Source of the DNA: Caballeronia mineralivorans PML1(12)
GTDB lineage: Bacteria > Pseudomonadota > Gammaproteobacteria > Burkholderiales > Burkholderiaceae
Length of the DNA stretch: 64,000 nt
Reading direction: 5' to 3'
NCBI RefSeq assembly: GCF_001028175.1
Contig: NZ_AEJF01000005.1
Location: forward strand, 23,867 to 87,866
Under the pieces are notes generated by a model. That model did no database searches. It had not been told where the DNA came from and worked only from the letters and a program-made list of their open reading frames with translations. The translations under genes and the position numbers were made by a program. Below, in pieces: positions 47,569 to 56,139 of this stretch (position 1 is its first letter; each line of letters starts with the position of its first letter).

Positions 47569-47874
47569 ATGAACAGGAAGACGGAAGGAGTGGGACACGG
47601 GCCGCGCGCGAGCGTTGAAGGCTTAACTGAATTGGCCGCCTATTTGACCGATCTCGTAGCGCGAGGAACGTTGGATGCGGGTTTTGCCCAAAGGCTTGCA
47701 CGAGAAGTGAGGACAGAGGCTGGCCCCAACACTGTCGACAGCGAGTCGGACTGGATAGAGTTGCAACGCGCTCTAAGTCGTTTTGATGCTGAGGTAACCA
47801 GGGTTAGGGCCGGTGGTTTTGTCAGAGCACTGGCGCAACTGCGCGAAGCCGACAAAATGCAAAGAAGCGATTGA
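47569..47874 (+). CDS. Hypothetical protein
   Basis: 101 residues from ATG 47569 (a GTG three codons upstream is possible). Soluble, helical; LAAYLTDLVARGTLDAGFAQRLAREVRTEA and ELQRALSRFDAEVTRVRAGG look like a small helical bundle. Not recognised. Confidence 0.45.
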   Translation: MNRKTEGVGHGPRASVEGLTELAAYLTDLVARGTLDAGFAQRLAREVRTEAGPNTVDSESDWIELQRALSRFDAEVTRVRAGGFVRALAQLREADKMQRSD

Positions 47875-48028
47875 TCAACGTCGCCCCGGCCGGCTGCGAT
47901 TGTCGGAGACCGGTCGATCTTAGCAACTCGCGAAGCTGGCCTGATTTCTCACGTTCAAACTGTGCCTGTGCCTTCCAGCGGCGCACGGTCAAAATAGCGG
48001 CATTCGACCACTTCGCGGCCACCATCTT

Positions 48029-48643
48029 ATGACGACACCCATATCCCTGGTTCTATTCGACATGGACGACGTCTTGTGTCATTACGACCGGTCCGCACGC
48101 GTCCGTCATCTGGCTGCGTTGTCTAGCCGAACATTCGATGAAGTCCGTCATGCCATCTGGGACTCGGGACTGGAAGCGCAGGCAGACGCAGGTCTCCTTG
48201 ACGATGCCGAATACCTGAACGAGACAGAGTGTTTGCTCAACTGCCCTATATCGAAATACGATTGGTTGCTCGCTCGCCGGGCGGCCATGACGCCTAATCT
48301 CGCAGTACTGGCACTGGCTACTGCAGTCGCCGAGCGCTACCGAGTTGCTGTGCTGACGAATAACCCCCGGATGGTCGCAGACAATATTGGGTATCTCTGC
48401 CCGGCTGTTGCCAACGTGTTCCGCGCTAACGTCTTCGCGTCTGCCTCATTTAAAGCCGCGAAGCCTGCGGCTGAAACATATCATCGTTGCCTCGACGCAC
48501 TAGACGTCTCAGCGGCCGAAGTACTTTTCGTTGACGACCTTGAGATTAATGTAGCCGGAGCGCGTGAAGCGGGTCTTCACGGACACTTGTTCACCGGTCA
48601 CGAGGCGCTTTCCAGCGAATTGCGCTGTCACAATCTGCTGTAG
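48029..48643 (+). CDS. HAD-superfamily hydrolase
   Basis: 204 residues. Motif I is LVLFDMDDVLCHY (nucleophile and acid Asp), a helical cap follows, motif II AVLTNNPRM, motif III Lys in ASFKAAKPAAETY, and motif IV VLFVDDLEINVAGA. Fits the epoxide-hydrolase/phosphatase-like HAD-IA group. Substrate unknown. Confidence 0.88.
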   Translation: MTTPISLVLFDMDDVLCHYDRSARVRHLAALSSRTFDEVRHAIWDSGLEAQADAGLLDDAEYLNETECLLNCPISKYDWLLARRAAMTPNLAVLALATAVAERYRVAVLTNNPRMVADNIGYLCPAVANVFRANVFASASFKAAKPAAETYHRCLDALDVSAAEVLFVDDLEINVAGAREAGLHGHLFTGHEALSSELRCHNLL

Positions 48644-48652
48644 CGCAGCATG

Positions 48653-48916
48653 CTATGAAGTGAACAAGTCATCCACCATACGCCGCCCAGCGGTATAGCC
48701 GCCCATGAGCGCGTCGGTTTCGCTGGTAAATGGTTTGCCTTGCGATTCGCCAAGACGCAGTGGGGATAAGACCGTGCCAGCGGCACCGACCTTGCTGATT
48801 TTCACGACTGCGACGTATCCAACGCTGGCCGGCACACGGCCCCCGACCTTCCAGCCAAAGTCGGTCTCAACGGCCACTGCAATGTCGAATCCGTGATACC
48901 GATAAATGCGATTCAT
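48653..48916 (-). CDS. Small hypothetical protein
   Basis: 87 residues starting MNRIYRYHGFDIAVAVETDF. Beta-rich N-terminus, then LSPLRLGESQGKPFTSETDALMGGYTAGRRMVDDLF. I recall similar small Burkholderia proteins of unknown role. Downstream of the Nudix gene on the same strand. Confidence 0.55.
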   Translation of the reverse strand: MNRIYRYHGFDIAVAVETDFGWKVGGRVPASVGYVAVVKISKVGAAGTVLSPLRLGESQGKPFTSETDALMGGYTAGRRMVDDLFTS

Positions 48917-48938
48917 TTGGCCGTCCGGTCGCGTGCCG

Positions 48939-49334
48939 CTATGGCCGCCACATGTTGTCAGGTTCCAGAACGCTGATGTGCCGGAAGAAAAGCTCCACAA
49001 TTCCACGAGTTGGCACGCTGGAGGAAAGCGTCGCTATTTTGACGGGAGCGAACCACCTGCACTTTGCGATTTCGTTGCTCGGTTGTGCGCTCGCGTGAGG
49101 TTCTACGTCAGCGAAGAAGACGTGGTGCAACGTGTTGAAGCCGCTAAACTGGAAAAGATACATTAGCTGATTAGCGGCGAGCGTAGTTTCCTCTTCCAGT
49201 TCACGTAGGGCGCCTTCATGGGGTGCTTCACCCCGACGGATTCTTCCGCCGGGCAGCGCCCATCTGGACCTTTCCCTCGCAACCAGCAAAATGCGATCGT
49301 CTCGAACACACAGAACGGTTGCCCTGTCCTTCAT
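48939..49334 (-). CDS. Nudix hydrolase
   Basis: 131 residues from ATG 49334 (GTG at 49349 is an alternative). Nudix box complete: GGRIRRGEAPHEGALRELEEET, given here as G-x5-E-x7-R-E-x2-E-E, residues about 35-56. Begins MKDRATVLCVRDDRILLV. Hydrolyses some nucleoside-diphosphate derivative; specificity not deducible. Confidence 0.88.
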   Translation of the reverse strand: MKDRATVLCVRDDRILLVARERSRWALPGGRIRRGEAPHEGALRELEEETTLAANQLMYLFQFSGFNTLHHVFFADVEPHASAQPSNEIAKCRWFAPVKIATLSSSVPTRGIVELFFRHISVLEPDNMWRP

Positions 49335-49349
49335 CCTCTCCCAGCCCAC

Positions 49350-49809
49350 TTAATTGTTTGAGCCTCACACAGGCCAGCGTCGATGCAACGCCGACTGCCA
49401 TAGTGCGCTCATTGTAAGTCTTGTCTAAAATGCCGCCCGCATTCCACGAGAGCCATCCGAACGAGTATCTCGATGCAGCCGGCCGCGCGGTGCAGGCGCG
49501 TAATGAATGTGCTTTGCAGTTCAGCAGGAAGTACATCGATGATCCATCAGCAACTATCGTCGCACACATGAGGCCGCGCAACGAAATTATGTGTTTCAGT
49601 CAGAAGTCTATGAAACAAAAATAAGGATCGGTAGTATTCGTCGTCCTTTGCAGCGGCTTCGCCTCTCGCCAAATGCACCTCTCGCGTCGCGGGAGCTTTT
49701 TCAGCTAATTTCCGGGACCGCGCTGTTCGCCTTGCAACTCGCGTATAGCAAGGCTCGCTCGCAAGCGCGTTTGGAGCCCGCCAAAGCGGACTCCCTCGAT
49801 TCCGGTATA
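49350..49809. other. Intergenic region with one doubtful small frame
   Basis: 460 bases between divergent-tail genes. A frame at 49430-49624 (65 residues, MPPAFHESHPNEYL) has some coding look but no clear ribosome site; I do not call it a gene. Confidence 0.35.
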
Positions 49810-50601
49810 TTAGAAAAGCCCTACCGGTTCGGCTGCATCATTCCAGCTAAAAATGATCACCTCCTTTCGAGCTGCCTCGCGCCCGCCACCGCCGACCGTG
49901 TACTTGATATCCACTGTCTCGATGTGAAAACCATCGAACGCGCGCCTGATGTCCGGATGGTCGTTAAGACTGACGATCGCCCGGCCCTTCAGCGTCCTGA
50001 GACGAGCTGCCATCGCGACGTATTCTGCATACTCGAACGGCACGCTGTACCCTTCGGTATCCCAATACGGCGGGTCAAGATAGAACAGCGTATGAGGCCA
50101 GTCGTACCGGTCAATACACGCCTTCCAGTCGAGCCGCTCGATGAACGTCGCCGCAAGTCGTAGATGAGCACCCGACAACGTTTCCTCGAGCCGCAGTAGA
50201 TTGAGGCCCGGCGGTGTCGTCGTCGCCGTCCCGAACGTCTGGCTCTCGATTTTGGCGCCGAAACAGTTCTGCTGGAGGTAGTAAAACCGTGCAGCCCGTT
50301 GGATATCGGTGAGCGTTTCCGGTGGCGTGTCCTGCAACCACTTGAACACCTGCCGACTGGTCAACGCCCACTTAAACTGACGCACGAACTCCTCTAAATG
50401 GTGCTGCACAACGCGGTACAAATTAATGAGATCGCCATTGATGTCGTTGATTACCTCCACCGCTGCTGGCGGACGCAGGAAATAGAGCGCAGCGCCGCCC
50501 GCGAACACCTCGACGTAACACTCATGTTTCGGAAAGCGCGGAATGAGATGGTCCGCAAGCCGGCGCTTGCCGCCGATCCACGGAATGATGGGATTTGCCA
50601 T
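49810..50601 (-). CDS. DNA adenine N6-methyltransferase (Dam-like, D12 class)
   Basis: 263 residues. SAM motif near the start (PWIGGKRRLADHLI and YVEVFAGGAALYF) and catalytic DPPY (176-179) in FYLDPPYWDTEGY identify the D12 class, alpha-type order. Phages carry such genes to escape restriction or to regulate. It sits beside a lysis cassette on the same strand and has no restriction endonuclease partner, so it is probably a phage gene. Confidence 0.92.
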   Translation of the reverse strand: MANPIIPWIGGKRRLADHLIPRFPKHECYVEVFAGGAALYFLRPPAAVEVINDINGDLINLYRVVQHHLEEFVRQFKWALTSRQVFKWLQDTPPETLTDIQRAARFYYLQQNCFGAKIESQTFGTATTTPPGLNLLRLEETLSGAHLRLAATFIERLDWKACIDRYDWPHTLFYLDPPYWDTEGYSVPFEYAEYVAMAARLRTLKGRAIVSLNDHPDIRRAFDGFHIETVDIKYTVGGGGREAARKEVIIFSWNDAAEPVGLF

Positions 50602-50904
50602 ACGTGATTGCCTTATCTGGAAATACGCTAGAATTCGGCCCGCCCACCGGTGGGTGGCAGGGCCTTGGCTAATTCACTGGCTAGAACAGTGGAAAGGCGA
50701 CGACGGGAATGCGCGAACAAACCCGCCGTCGCCCTGTCTTCTCTCGCGCCGCGAAGCGCGGAAAAGTTACTTTGCTTAGAAATGCCGGCCGGCAAAACGA
50801 CTCGATGGACTAGACCTTCGTTGAAGAAACGAAATTCTTGCTCATCCTCGATCCATTTCGTCTATCTTTATCAAACCGGCCAGAAATGCGGAGGAGACGA
50901 AATT
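50602..50904. other. Intergenic region
   Basis: 303 bases upstream of both the Dam gene and the small + strand gene, with no supported gene. It ends in GAGGAG, the ribosome site of the next gene. Confidence 0.4.
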
Positions 50905-51153
50905 ATGCAACTCTTTCATCGGGGCGCGGTGATTAAGCCCTTTGTCGTGGAGACGAAGCACGGGTATGAGGCCGTCGCCATCATCGAACGTGAGGGCAGC
51001 GAGCAACGATCATCTGGGCCGCTCGGATATTTTGCGTCAAGCAATGCGGCCCACAATTTCGCGATCGATTGGGCGATCGCGAAGCTAGACGAACGGCCCA
51101 CTCCGCGCCCGCCTGTGACGTTGTCATTGGTCCCTGGAGAGCACGTCCATTAA
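50905..51153 (+). CDS. Hypothetical small protein
   Basis: 82 residues; GAGGAG precedes the ATG. MQLFHRGAVIKPFVVETKHG, then EAVAIIEREGSEQRSSGPLG and FASSNAAHNFAIDWAIAKLDE. I recall similar short conserved hypotheticals in Burkholderia. The only + strand gene within the phage lysis block, so it may be a passenger gene (moron). Confidence 0.6.
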   Translation: MQLFHRGAVIKPFVVETKHGYEAVAIIEREGSEQRSSGPLGYFASSNAAHNFAIDWAIAKLDERPTPRPPVTLSLVPGEHVH

Positions 51154-51194
51154 CAGCGGACGACCCACGCCTGTAGGCCGCCCAGCACGCCTTT

Positions 51195-51509
51195 TTATTT
51201 TGCGACGCCGCTCTTCGCGCACGCGATCAACTGCGCCGTCAAGACCCCCTCCCATTCCTTGCGCTGCAGGTGATCTCGCCAGATCCGATCGACTGCGGAT
51301 CCGTTTGGCGCAGCCAGCAAATCCGAGTCCGACAAAAACACCGGTGACGCCGGAACCGACTCGACGCACGGAACCGGCACGGCCACGCGTGTCTCAACAA
51401 CCCGCGTGTGTGTGATCGCCGAGATCGGCTGCTCGACTGGCGCGGATCCGCAGCCAGGAATGAGAAGCAGTACGTTACAAAGTGCCGCGCAAACGATCGA
51501 GTGCCGCAT
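51195..51509 (-). CDS. Rz1-like outer-membrane spanin lipoprotein
   Basis: 104 residues starting MRHSIVCAALCNVLLLIPGC, a lipoprotein signal with lipobox LIPGC, followed by a proline/valine-rich segment and a helical tail. Its start lies inside the Rz gene in another frame, the hallmark of Rz/Rz1 pairs. It disrupts the outer membrane at the end of phage lysis. Confidence 0.75.
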   Translation of the reverse strand: MRHSIVCAALCNVLLLIPGCGSAPVEQPISAITHTRVVETRVAVPVPCVESVPASPVFLSDSDLLAAPNGSAVDRIWRDHLQRKEWEGVLTAQLIACAKSGVAK

Positions 51510-51897
51510 CGCAGGTCTCCGGTGGATTGGTGTGGGAATCGATACGGTCGGTGAGCGCGTCGATCTGTTTCTGATAGCTGGCCGATTGCTGCACGGCCTT
51601 GGCTCTAGCCTCGCTTGCAGCCGCCTGCGCCGCACTGGCCTGTGCCACGAAGAGCACGACCGATGCAGAGGATTTGCCGGCCGCGTCCGTCATCGCGGCC
51701 AGGTCCGACTGTGACGTCGCGAGCTGCGACTTCAGCACGCCGTTGTCCTCCGTTTTCGTGGCTAACTGTCGAACCGTATCGACGTGCTCCGATCGCAGCG
51801 CACGCAGCTCGATGTACAACCACGCACTGAGGGCCGCCAACGCAATCGCGGCAACGGCCGCCGCGAGTGCCGCGAGACGACTGGTTATTTCAGTCAT
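51475..51897 (-). CDS. Rz-like inner-membrane spanin
   Basis: 140 residues. One N-terminal membrane anchor (AALAAAVAAIALAALSAWLYI) then a long coiled coil rich in Ala, Gln, Ser and Lys. The ATG overlaps the holin stop (ATGA), and Rz1 is nested at its 3' end. Confidence 0.78.
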   Translation of the reverse strand: MTEITSRLAALAAAVAAIALAALSAWLYIELRALRSEHVDTVRQLATKTEDNGVLKSQLATSQSDLAAMTDAAGKSSASVVLFVAQASAAQAAASEARAKAVQQSASYQKQIDALTDRIDSHTNPPETCDAALDRLRGTL

Positions 51898-52292
51898 GCT
51901 TTTTCTCCTTGGATTTTTCGTACCCATGCATCGAGCGCCTGGTCGAGCACGCGCTTGCCGCCCCAGCTCGATAACGTGATCACGAACGCAGTGAGCGGCG
52001 CCGGCCACTCGCGCCACGTACAAAAAAAGAATGCGGCTAGGCCGGCCACAACAGACGCCGTGATAACGCTGCCGACCTCGACCAGAATCGAACGCACCAG
52101 CGGATCGCTGGATGCCAGTCGCTGAAAGGTGCTCGCCGTGCCGCCAATCAATGCCAGCGTCACCGCAAGCGCTAACGACGCACTCGGAATACTCTCCAGG
52201 CTGAACGCCACCACCTCGCTTGCCGCTCGGCTCATCGCATACGCTGCTGCGGCCCACAGCAACGCAATTGCTCCCCACATCCCGACGATCAT
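51894..52292 (-). CDS. Phage holin-like membrane protein
   Basis: 132 residues with three hydrophobic segments (about 4-20, 36-55 and 75-93) and a short charged C-terminus WVRKIQGEKA. I start at MIVGMWGAI because its ATG overlaps the upstream stop (ATGA). Position between a lysozyme gene and Rz supports a holin role. Confidence 0.75.
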   Translation of the reverse strand: MIVGMWGAIALLWAAAAYAMSRAASEVVAFSLESIPSASLALAVTLALIGGTASTFQRLASSDPLVRSILVEVGSVITASVVAGLAAFFFCTWREWPAPLTAFVITLSSWGGKRVLDQALDAWVRKIQGEKA

Positions 52293-52711
52293 TCGGCGCA
52301 CTGACACCCCCGCTTCGCTTGAGCTTCCCGATAGGCTTGCGCTTCCCGGTAGCCCAGAACGAGCCCGAAAGACGCCATGTCGATATAAAAAATGAACTGC
52401 GCCGCGTTGACGACGTAGGCACTCGCCGCGAAGATCGGCGTGACATACGCTGCTGCAGTCAGCACATACAACCAGTGCCGGCGGACTCTTGCCCAATGGA
52501 AGACATACTTGTCCGGCAACCAGTCATTGATCGCGACGTCCAATGCGATCACCGCCGCGAGCGCCCCCGTGCCGCACGTCACGGCATACCCCCAGACGCC
52601 ATCGAGCACGAGCATCACCGAGGTTGCCAAGCAGGGTGCCGTGAATGCCGACACCGCGATGTAGACAGCCATGTACGCGTAAATCAGCCGCGCTAGCGCA
52701 TCGGTTTTCAT
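52289..52711 (-). CDS. Phage membrane protein of the lysis cassette
   Basis: 140 residues with four hydrophobic segments, starting MKTDALARLIYAYMAVYIAV. ATG overlaps the lysozyme stop (ATGA) and its own stop overlaps the holin start. Could be a second holin or an antiholin; not resolved from sequence. Confidence 0.7.
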   Translation of the reverse strand: MKTDALARLIYAYMAVYIAVSAFTAPCLATSVMLVLDGVWGYAVTCGTGALAAVIALDVAINDWLPDKYVFHWARVRRHWLYVLTAAAYVTPIFAASAYVVNAAQFIFYIDMASFGLVLGYREAQAYREAQAKRGCQCAE

Positions 52712-53268
52712 GCGGCCCTCCGCTGGTGATTCGCGCCGAGCTGGAACAGCGCGCGGTTCGCTTCGCGGCGCTTGACCAGGCCGGCGAGCACGACACCACC
52801 CGCCTTGTTCCATCGGGCGAACTCGGCAATCGCACCCTCCGTGTCGCCGGCATTAAGCTTGCGCAACAGCGTCGACGTGTTGAAATTGCCGCTGCCGATG
52901 TTGAAGACCAGGTCGACAAGCGCGTCGTACTCTTCCTGATTGAGCCCGACACGAACCACGCGCTTGACCGTCGCCTCGGCGCTTGCCACGTCCTGACGCA
53001 GCCAGGCGACGGCCTGCTCCCGCGAGAACGTCATGCCGTAATGCATCTCAGCGCCCGTATGCCCCCAGCCGCCCGTCCACGGCGCACCGCTCAGGCCGAG
53101 GGGGCTCGCCGGGATGGGCTCACCGCGCAACGTGGCCAACCACAAGCCACGGCGCTGCAGCTCCTTCGCCAAGGGCGAGGCTGGATCCGGATAAGCAAAG
53201 AGGTAAAGCGTCTCGGCGGCCTGCGTGAGCGACATGCCCTGCTCGGAATATTTGAGGTTCTCGTTCAA
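52708..53268 (-). CDS. Phage endolysin, lysozyme family (GH24-like)
   Basis: 186 residues. Starts at TTG with GGAGG six bases upstream; no ATG fits. ETLYLFAYPDP carries the catalytic Glu (E19), and WTGGWGHTG matches the TxGxGH motif, but about 35 residues are inserted between them compared with T4-type lysozymes. VDLVFNIGSGNFNTSTLL and the final RREANRALFQLG are typical. First gene of a five-gene lysis cassette with overlapping starts and stops. Confidence 0.88.
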   Translation of the reverse strand: MNENLKYSEQGMSLTQAAETLYLFAYPDPASPLAKELQRRGLWLATLRGEPIPASPLGLSGAPWTGGWGHTGAEMHYGMTFSREQAVAWLRQDVASAEATVKRVVRVGLNQEEYDALVDLVFNIGSGNFNTSTLLRKLNAGDTEGAIAEFARWNKAGGVVLAGLVKRREANRALFQLGANHQRRAA

Positions 53269-53317
53269 ATGCAGCCTCCATAAAAAATGACCGTCCGATG
53301 AACGATCGGAGCGGCCA

Positions 53318-53345
53318 TAAAAAAACCGCCCGTTAAGGCGGCCTC
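53318..53345 (-). terminator. Terminator after the gene D fragment
   Basis: CCGCC/GGCGG stem around GTTAA; on the minus strand the stem is followed by seven U. It separates the gene D fragment from the lysozyme gene. Confidence 0.75.
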
Positions 53346-53379
53346 GCGCAAAGTTGCTTTGATGCCTTGTTTCGACCTG

Positions 53380-53628
53380 CTAGTTCGATGGAGACTGCAC
53401 GACCAGGTTGATTTTCTTGGCCGGCTTTTTGCCGTGGCCGACTTTCGCTTTCCCCTTGTTCCCCGCGTTGAGCTCGACCTCGGTTTCCCAACTACGCCCC
53501 GAGTAGGTGTGGGTCACGGAATCGATCAGGAAGTCACCGTCCGCTTCCTTTTTGAAACCCTGCAGGGCTAAGACAATTCGCGATTTGCTCGATGCCGCGA
53601 TGAATGCAAACGACGAGGAAGGAGACAC
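53380..53628 (-). pseudogene. C-terminal fragment of P2-type late control gene D (tail protein)
   Basis: 82 codons: GFKKEADGDFLIDSVTHTYS, then GRSWETEVELN and a Lys-rich tail, the end of P2 gpD-like proteins, which are usually about 350 residues. The body of gene D and all other tail and head genes are absent. The first 15 codons look unrelated. Confidence 0.75.
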
Positions 53629-53631
53629 CGT

Positions 53632-54006
53632 ATGAGATGGAAGATCGATAACTCAGCCCGCGCGACAACTGTTCTTGACGCACGTGGGCACCTACAAATC
53701 GCCCGCGACAAAGCAACTTTGCAGGAAGAGATCCTCGACGCGTTAGAAGTCGAGCATCAGCCTAAGACTGTGCTGGTGCGATCGCTGCAAACAAGCATGA
53801 GGCTCGTCGACGTGGCCCTCGCTGAACTGGAGCGACAGGGTAGTATCGAAAGCTTCCGCATGATGAGCGAGCGGAAGCGAATGGATGTGTTCTGGTGTAT
53901 CTCGGGAAGCGCAGCAAAGCCGCGTGCTGCGACACAAGGGTTTCGGGCGGCAGAGACGCTGGCCGCGTTTCAGGCGATCGCCATACAACGAGCAAGTAAA
54001 CAATGA
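53632..54006 (+). CDS. Probable element regulatory protein (winged-helix-like)
   Basis: 124 residues: LQEEILDALEVEHQPKTVLVRSLQTSMRLVDVALAELERQGSIE, given as parts only, has the look of a winged helix. A related fragment is at 39716-39833, so the gene belongs to the element family. Start and stop of the next gene overlap by four bases (ATGA). Confidence 0.6.
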   Translation: MRWKIDNSARATTVLDARGHLQIARDKATLQEEILDALEVEHQPKTVLVRSLQTSMRLVDVALAELERQGSIESFRMMSERKRMDVFWCISGSAAKPRAATQGFRAAETLAAFQAIAIQRASKQ

Positions 54007-54356
54007 AAACTTTCGACTTGATTGAATGCGCAGATCTGCTGAAGGTCGACCGCAACACAGTGATGAAGCTCGCCGGGACCGGGGAGCTACCCGGCGCGAA
54101 AATCGGTCGTGCCTGGGTGTGCCTAGAAGATGACGTTCTTACGTTCTTGCGCAAGAAGGTGCACGAACAATCTCTCTCCCGCCTGCAGGGCGCACATGAG
54201 CCAGAAACTGACTCCCGTGTGGCCTGTGCGATCGCGAGGCAATTTGACACTCCGGACCGACGCAGACCGGGGAGACGCGCGCGGGTGCTTCCTCGACTTC
54301 CTGAGACAACATTTTTTGAAAGCGGCATTGAACACGAAAGCACTGCCGCGTCCTAG
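54003..54356 (+). CDS. Excisionase-like helix-turn-helix protein
   Basis: 117 residues. The N-terminal 50 (IECADLLKVDRNTVMKLAG, then GELPGAKIGRAWV) are the MerR/Xis-type DNA-binding domain used by many excisionases. The remainder is Arg- and Pro-rich. Probably the directionality factor for the nearby integrase, or its regulator. Confidence 0.75.
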   Translation: MKTFDLIECADLLKVDRNTVMKLAGTGELPGAKIGRAWVCLEDDVLTFLRKKVHEQSLSRLQGAHEPETDSRVACAIARQFDTPDRRRPGRRARVLPRLPETTFFESGIEHESTAAS

Positions 54357-54376
54357 TACCACTCCTCGGAAATCCA

Positions 54377-55450
54377 CTAGAGAACCATTGCGTCGCCAAA
54401 CAGAGCCGAAGTCCACTGGCCGTTTTGGCGACGTAAGCGGACTGCGCCGAAACCGTTGTTGACCGGCGTCAGATTGGTACACATGGCGTCAAGGCGCTTC
54501 TCAATTTCCCGATCAAGCAGAGCTTTTCTACTGGCACCGGAGCTGATAAATGACTGGCTGGAAGCGCCGCGAACACGCTGTCGATCGACGTCCTTAGGCA
54601 GCTTCACACTGCCATTTATAAACGGCGTGAGTACAGATGTCGGGGCCGCACGAAGCATGAGATCCCATATCCCCTGGTACTCCGCCGTTACAGACCCGTG
54701 GTGGGCCACTTTGTAAATCGAAGCTTGTCTGAGGTTGCGGCCGAACCTTGATTCCACGATTCCCTGCCAGCCGGCCAATCCATGATGCTCCAGATCCGAG
54801 CCGAGCAGAATGGCATCGTCGCCCAGGTCAATATGGACAACGACAGATTCCATATTGGGTTGCAGATCGGGAGCGTGGTTAATTGGACTGTCGCCCGTCT
54901 CTGCGTCGTCGGACGGCACATAAGACGCGAAATGTTCAAGAGTTTTCGCCTGACCCTCGGTCGTTGGCGAAAGTGCAGCCACCTGTACTCTGTGCCCGCT
55001 TATCTGTCGCTGCATGATCAGCGTCCGGTGAAAAGCCGGGATCACCGCGCTGCCCAATCTACCTACCGAATCATACAGTTCGCGAGTACCTCTGCTTAGA
55101 CCAGACGTATGCTTGCCTGAGTAGGCAGCCAAGAACGCCATTGCCTCTTGGTCATTGAAAACCCCCGAAATAAACAGCTCAGCGTTCGAGCACGCATTCA
55201 GTAATGCGGATAGTCCTCTAACGTGGTCATCATGCCAATGCGACGCGACGATCGCCAACACTTGAGTCGGATCGACGCCGATTTGCTGCAAATATTCTAG
55301 CGACGCGGGCACCTTCGTTTTCGGGTTTCGACACGAGTCGACCAACAGCCATTGATTGTCCCCGAGGTGCACGGCTATTGCTTCGCCATAGCCGGGGCCA
55401 AAAACCACGACCTCCGGCTCATCTGGAGCCGGTCCCGCCGTATATTGCAT
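54377..55450 (-). CDS. Metallo-beta-lactamase-fold hydrolase, third gene of unknown operon
   Basis: 357 residues. HWHDDH (71-76) is the metal site; later ligands are probably D219 in LLGSDLE and H250 in KVAHHGS. The ESVVVHIDLGDDAILLGSDLE stretch and overall order resemble the ComEC-type MBL domain, which suggests a nuclease or phosphodiesterase rather than a beta-lactamase. Four bases separate it from the upstream unknown gene. It is island cargo, between the excisionase-like gene and the integrase, where defence genes often lie. Confidence 0.85.
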   Translation of the reverse strand: MQYTAGPAPDEPEVVVFGPGYGEAIAVHLGDNQWLLVDSCRNPKTKVPASLEYLQQIGVDPTQVLAIVASHWHDDHVRGLSALLNACSNAELFISGVFNDQEAMAFLAAYSGKHTSGLSRGTRELYDSVGRLGSAVIPAFHRTLIMQRQISGHRVQVAALSPTTEGQAKTLEHFASYVPSDDAETGDSPINHAPDLQPNMESVVVHIDLGDDAILLGSDLEHHGLAGWQGIVESRFGRNLRQASIYKVAHHGSVTAEYQGIWDLMLRAAPTSVLTPFINGSVKLPKDVDRQRVRGASSQSFISSGASRKALLDREIEKRLDAMCTNLTPVNNGFGAVRLRRQNGQWTSALFGDAMVL

Positions 55451-55454
55451 TCGC

Positions 55455-56138
55455 TTATTCTTCTAGAAGTGGTCGGGCCTGAAGCTTGGAATAAAGACGG
55501 TCAGCGTCCTCCCTGACTCGCGCAATCTGTGTGCGCGTCCATGTCGGCATCCGTCGAAATCGGAGCTCTTCTGTATTGCGTATCGTGCCTCCGCGCCTTT
55601 CTTTGTATAGCGACAGATAAAAAACCGCCCCCGGCGCGATCAGATCCAAGTCTTGCGGGTTCACCCATGTGAAGCTGATGTCAGCAGCATGATCTGACAC
55701 ATCGCGAGTCTTCGAAGCGAGGGTTACATACATCACCTCCGAAGCGCGGTCGACCGAACGTACGGTGCCTTCGAACACCTCGATGGGTGCCGTATAGGCG
55801 GTAACTTGTGCGACAACTCTCGGCGCTCCCTTCGCCAGTTTGCGGTCCTGTTTCAAGGGAACTTCGACTACGGTCGGGCTAGCAGCTACCAAAGTACCTT
55901 CTTTCAACCCTCCCACACTCAACAAAGCATCACTCCGCTCTGAGAATTGGCGGAGGACTTCGCTCACGTCCGCAATTGCATCGTTATTGCTCGCCACGAG
56001 CGTGGACGTCCCTGAGCCTTTAATGGACTCGGATGTCCTTGAGCCTTTGATAGACTCGCGTCTCGTGAGAGACGCCAGATCGGCGTGCAACGCCTTCAGG
56101 TAGCTACTCGGAGCTGCCAGCGCCTGTGTACTTGCCAT
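55455..56138 (-). CDS. Unknown protein, second gene of MBL operon
   Basis: 227 residues from an ATG preceded by GGGAGG. A Ser/Thr/Lys-rich N-terminal section contains a short internal repeat (ESIKGSRTS, ESIKGSGTS). The C-terminal half is beta-rich (VVEVPLKQDR, VAQVTAYTAPIEVFEGTVRSV, MYVTLASK) and ends in a helical tail. This could be an OB-like or small beta-barrel domain; no firm family. Confidence 0.65.
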   Translation of the reverse strand: MASTQALAAPSSYLKALHADLASLTRRESIKGSRTSESIKGSGTSTLVASNNDAIADVSEVLRQFSERSDALLSVGGLKEGTLVAASPTVVEVPLKQDRKLAKGAPRVVAQVTAYTAPIEVFEGTVRSVDRASEVMYVTLASKTRDVSDHAADISFTWVNPQDLDLIAPGAVFYLSLYKERRGGTIRNTEELRFRRMPTWTRTQIARVREDADRLYSKLQARPLLEE

Positions 56139-56139
56139 C

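Noticed and set aside
49591..50163. Open frame of 190 codons on the + strand opposite the Dam gene
   Set aside because: Antisense; the Dam motifs are on the minus strand.
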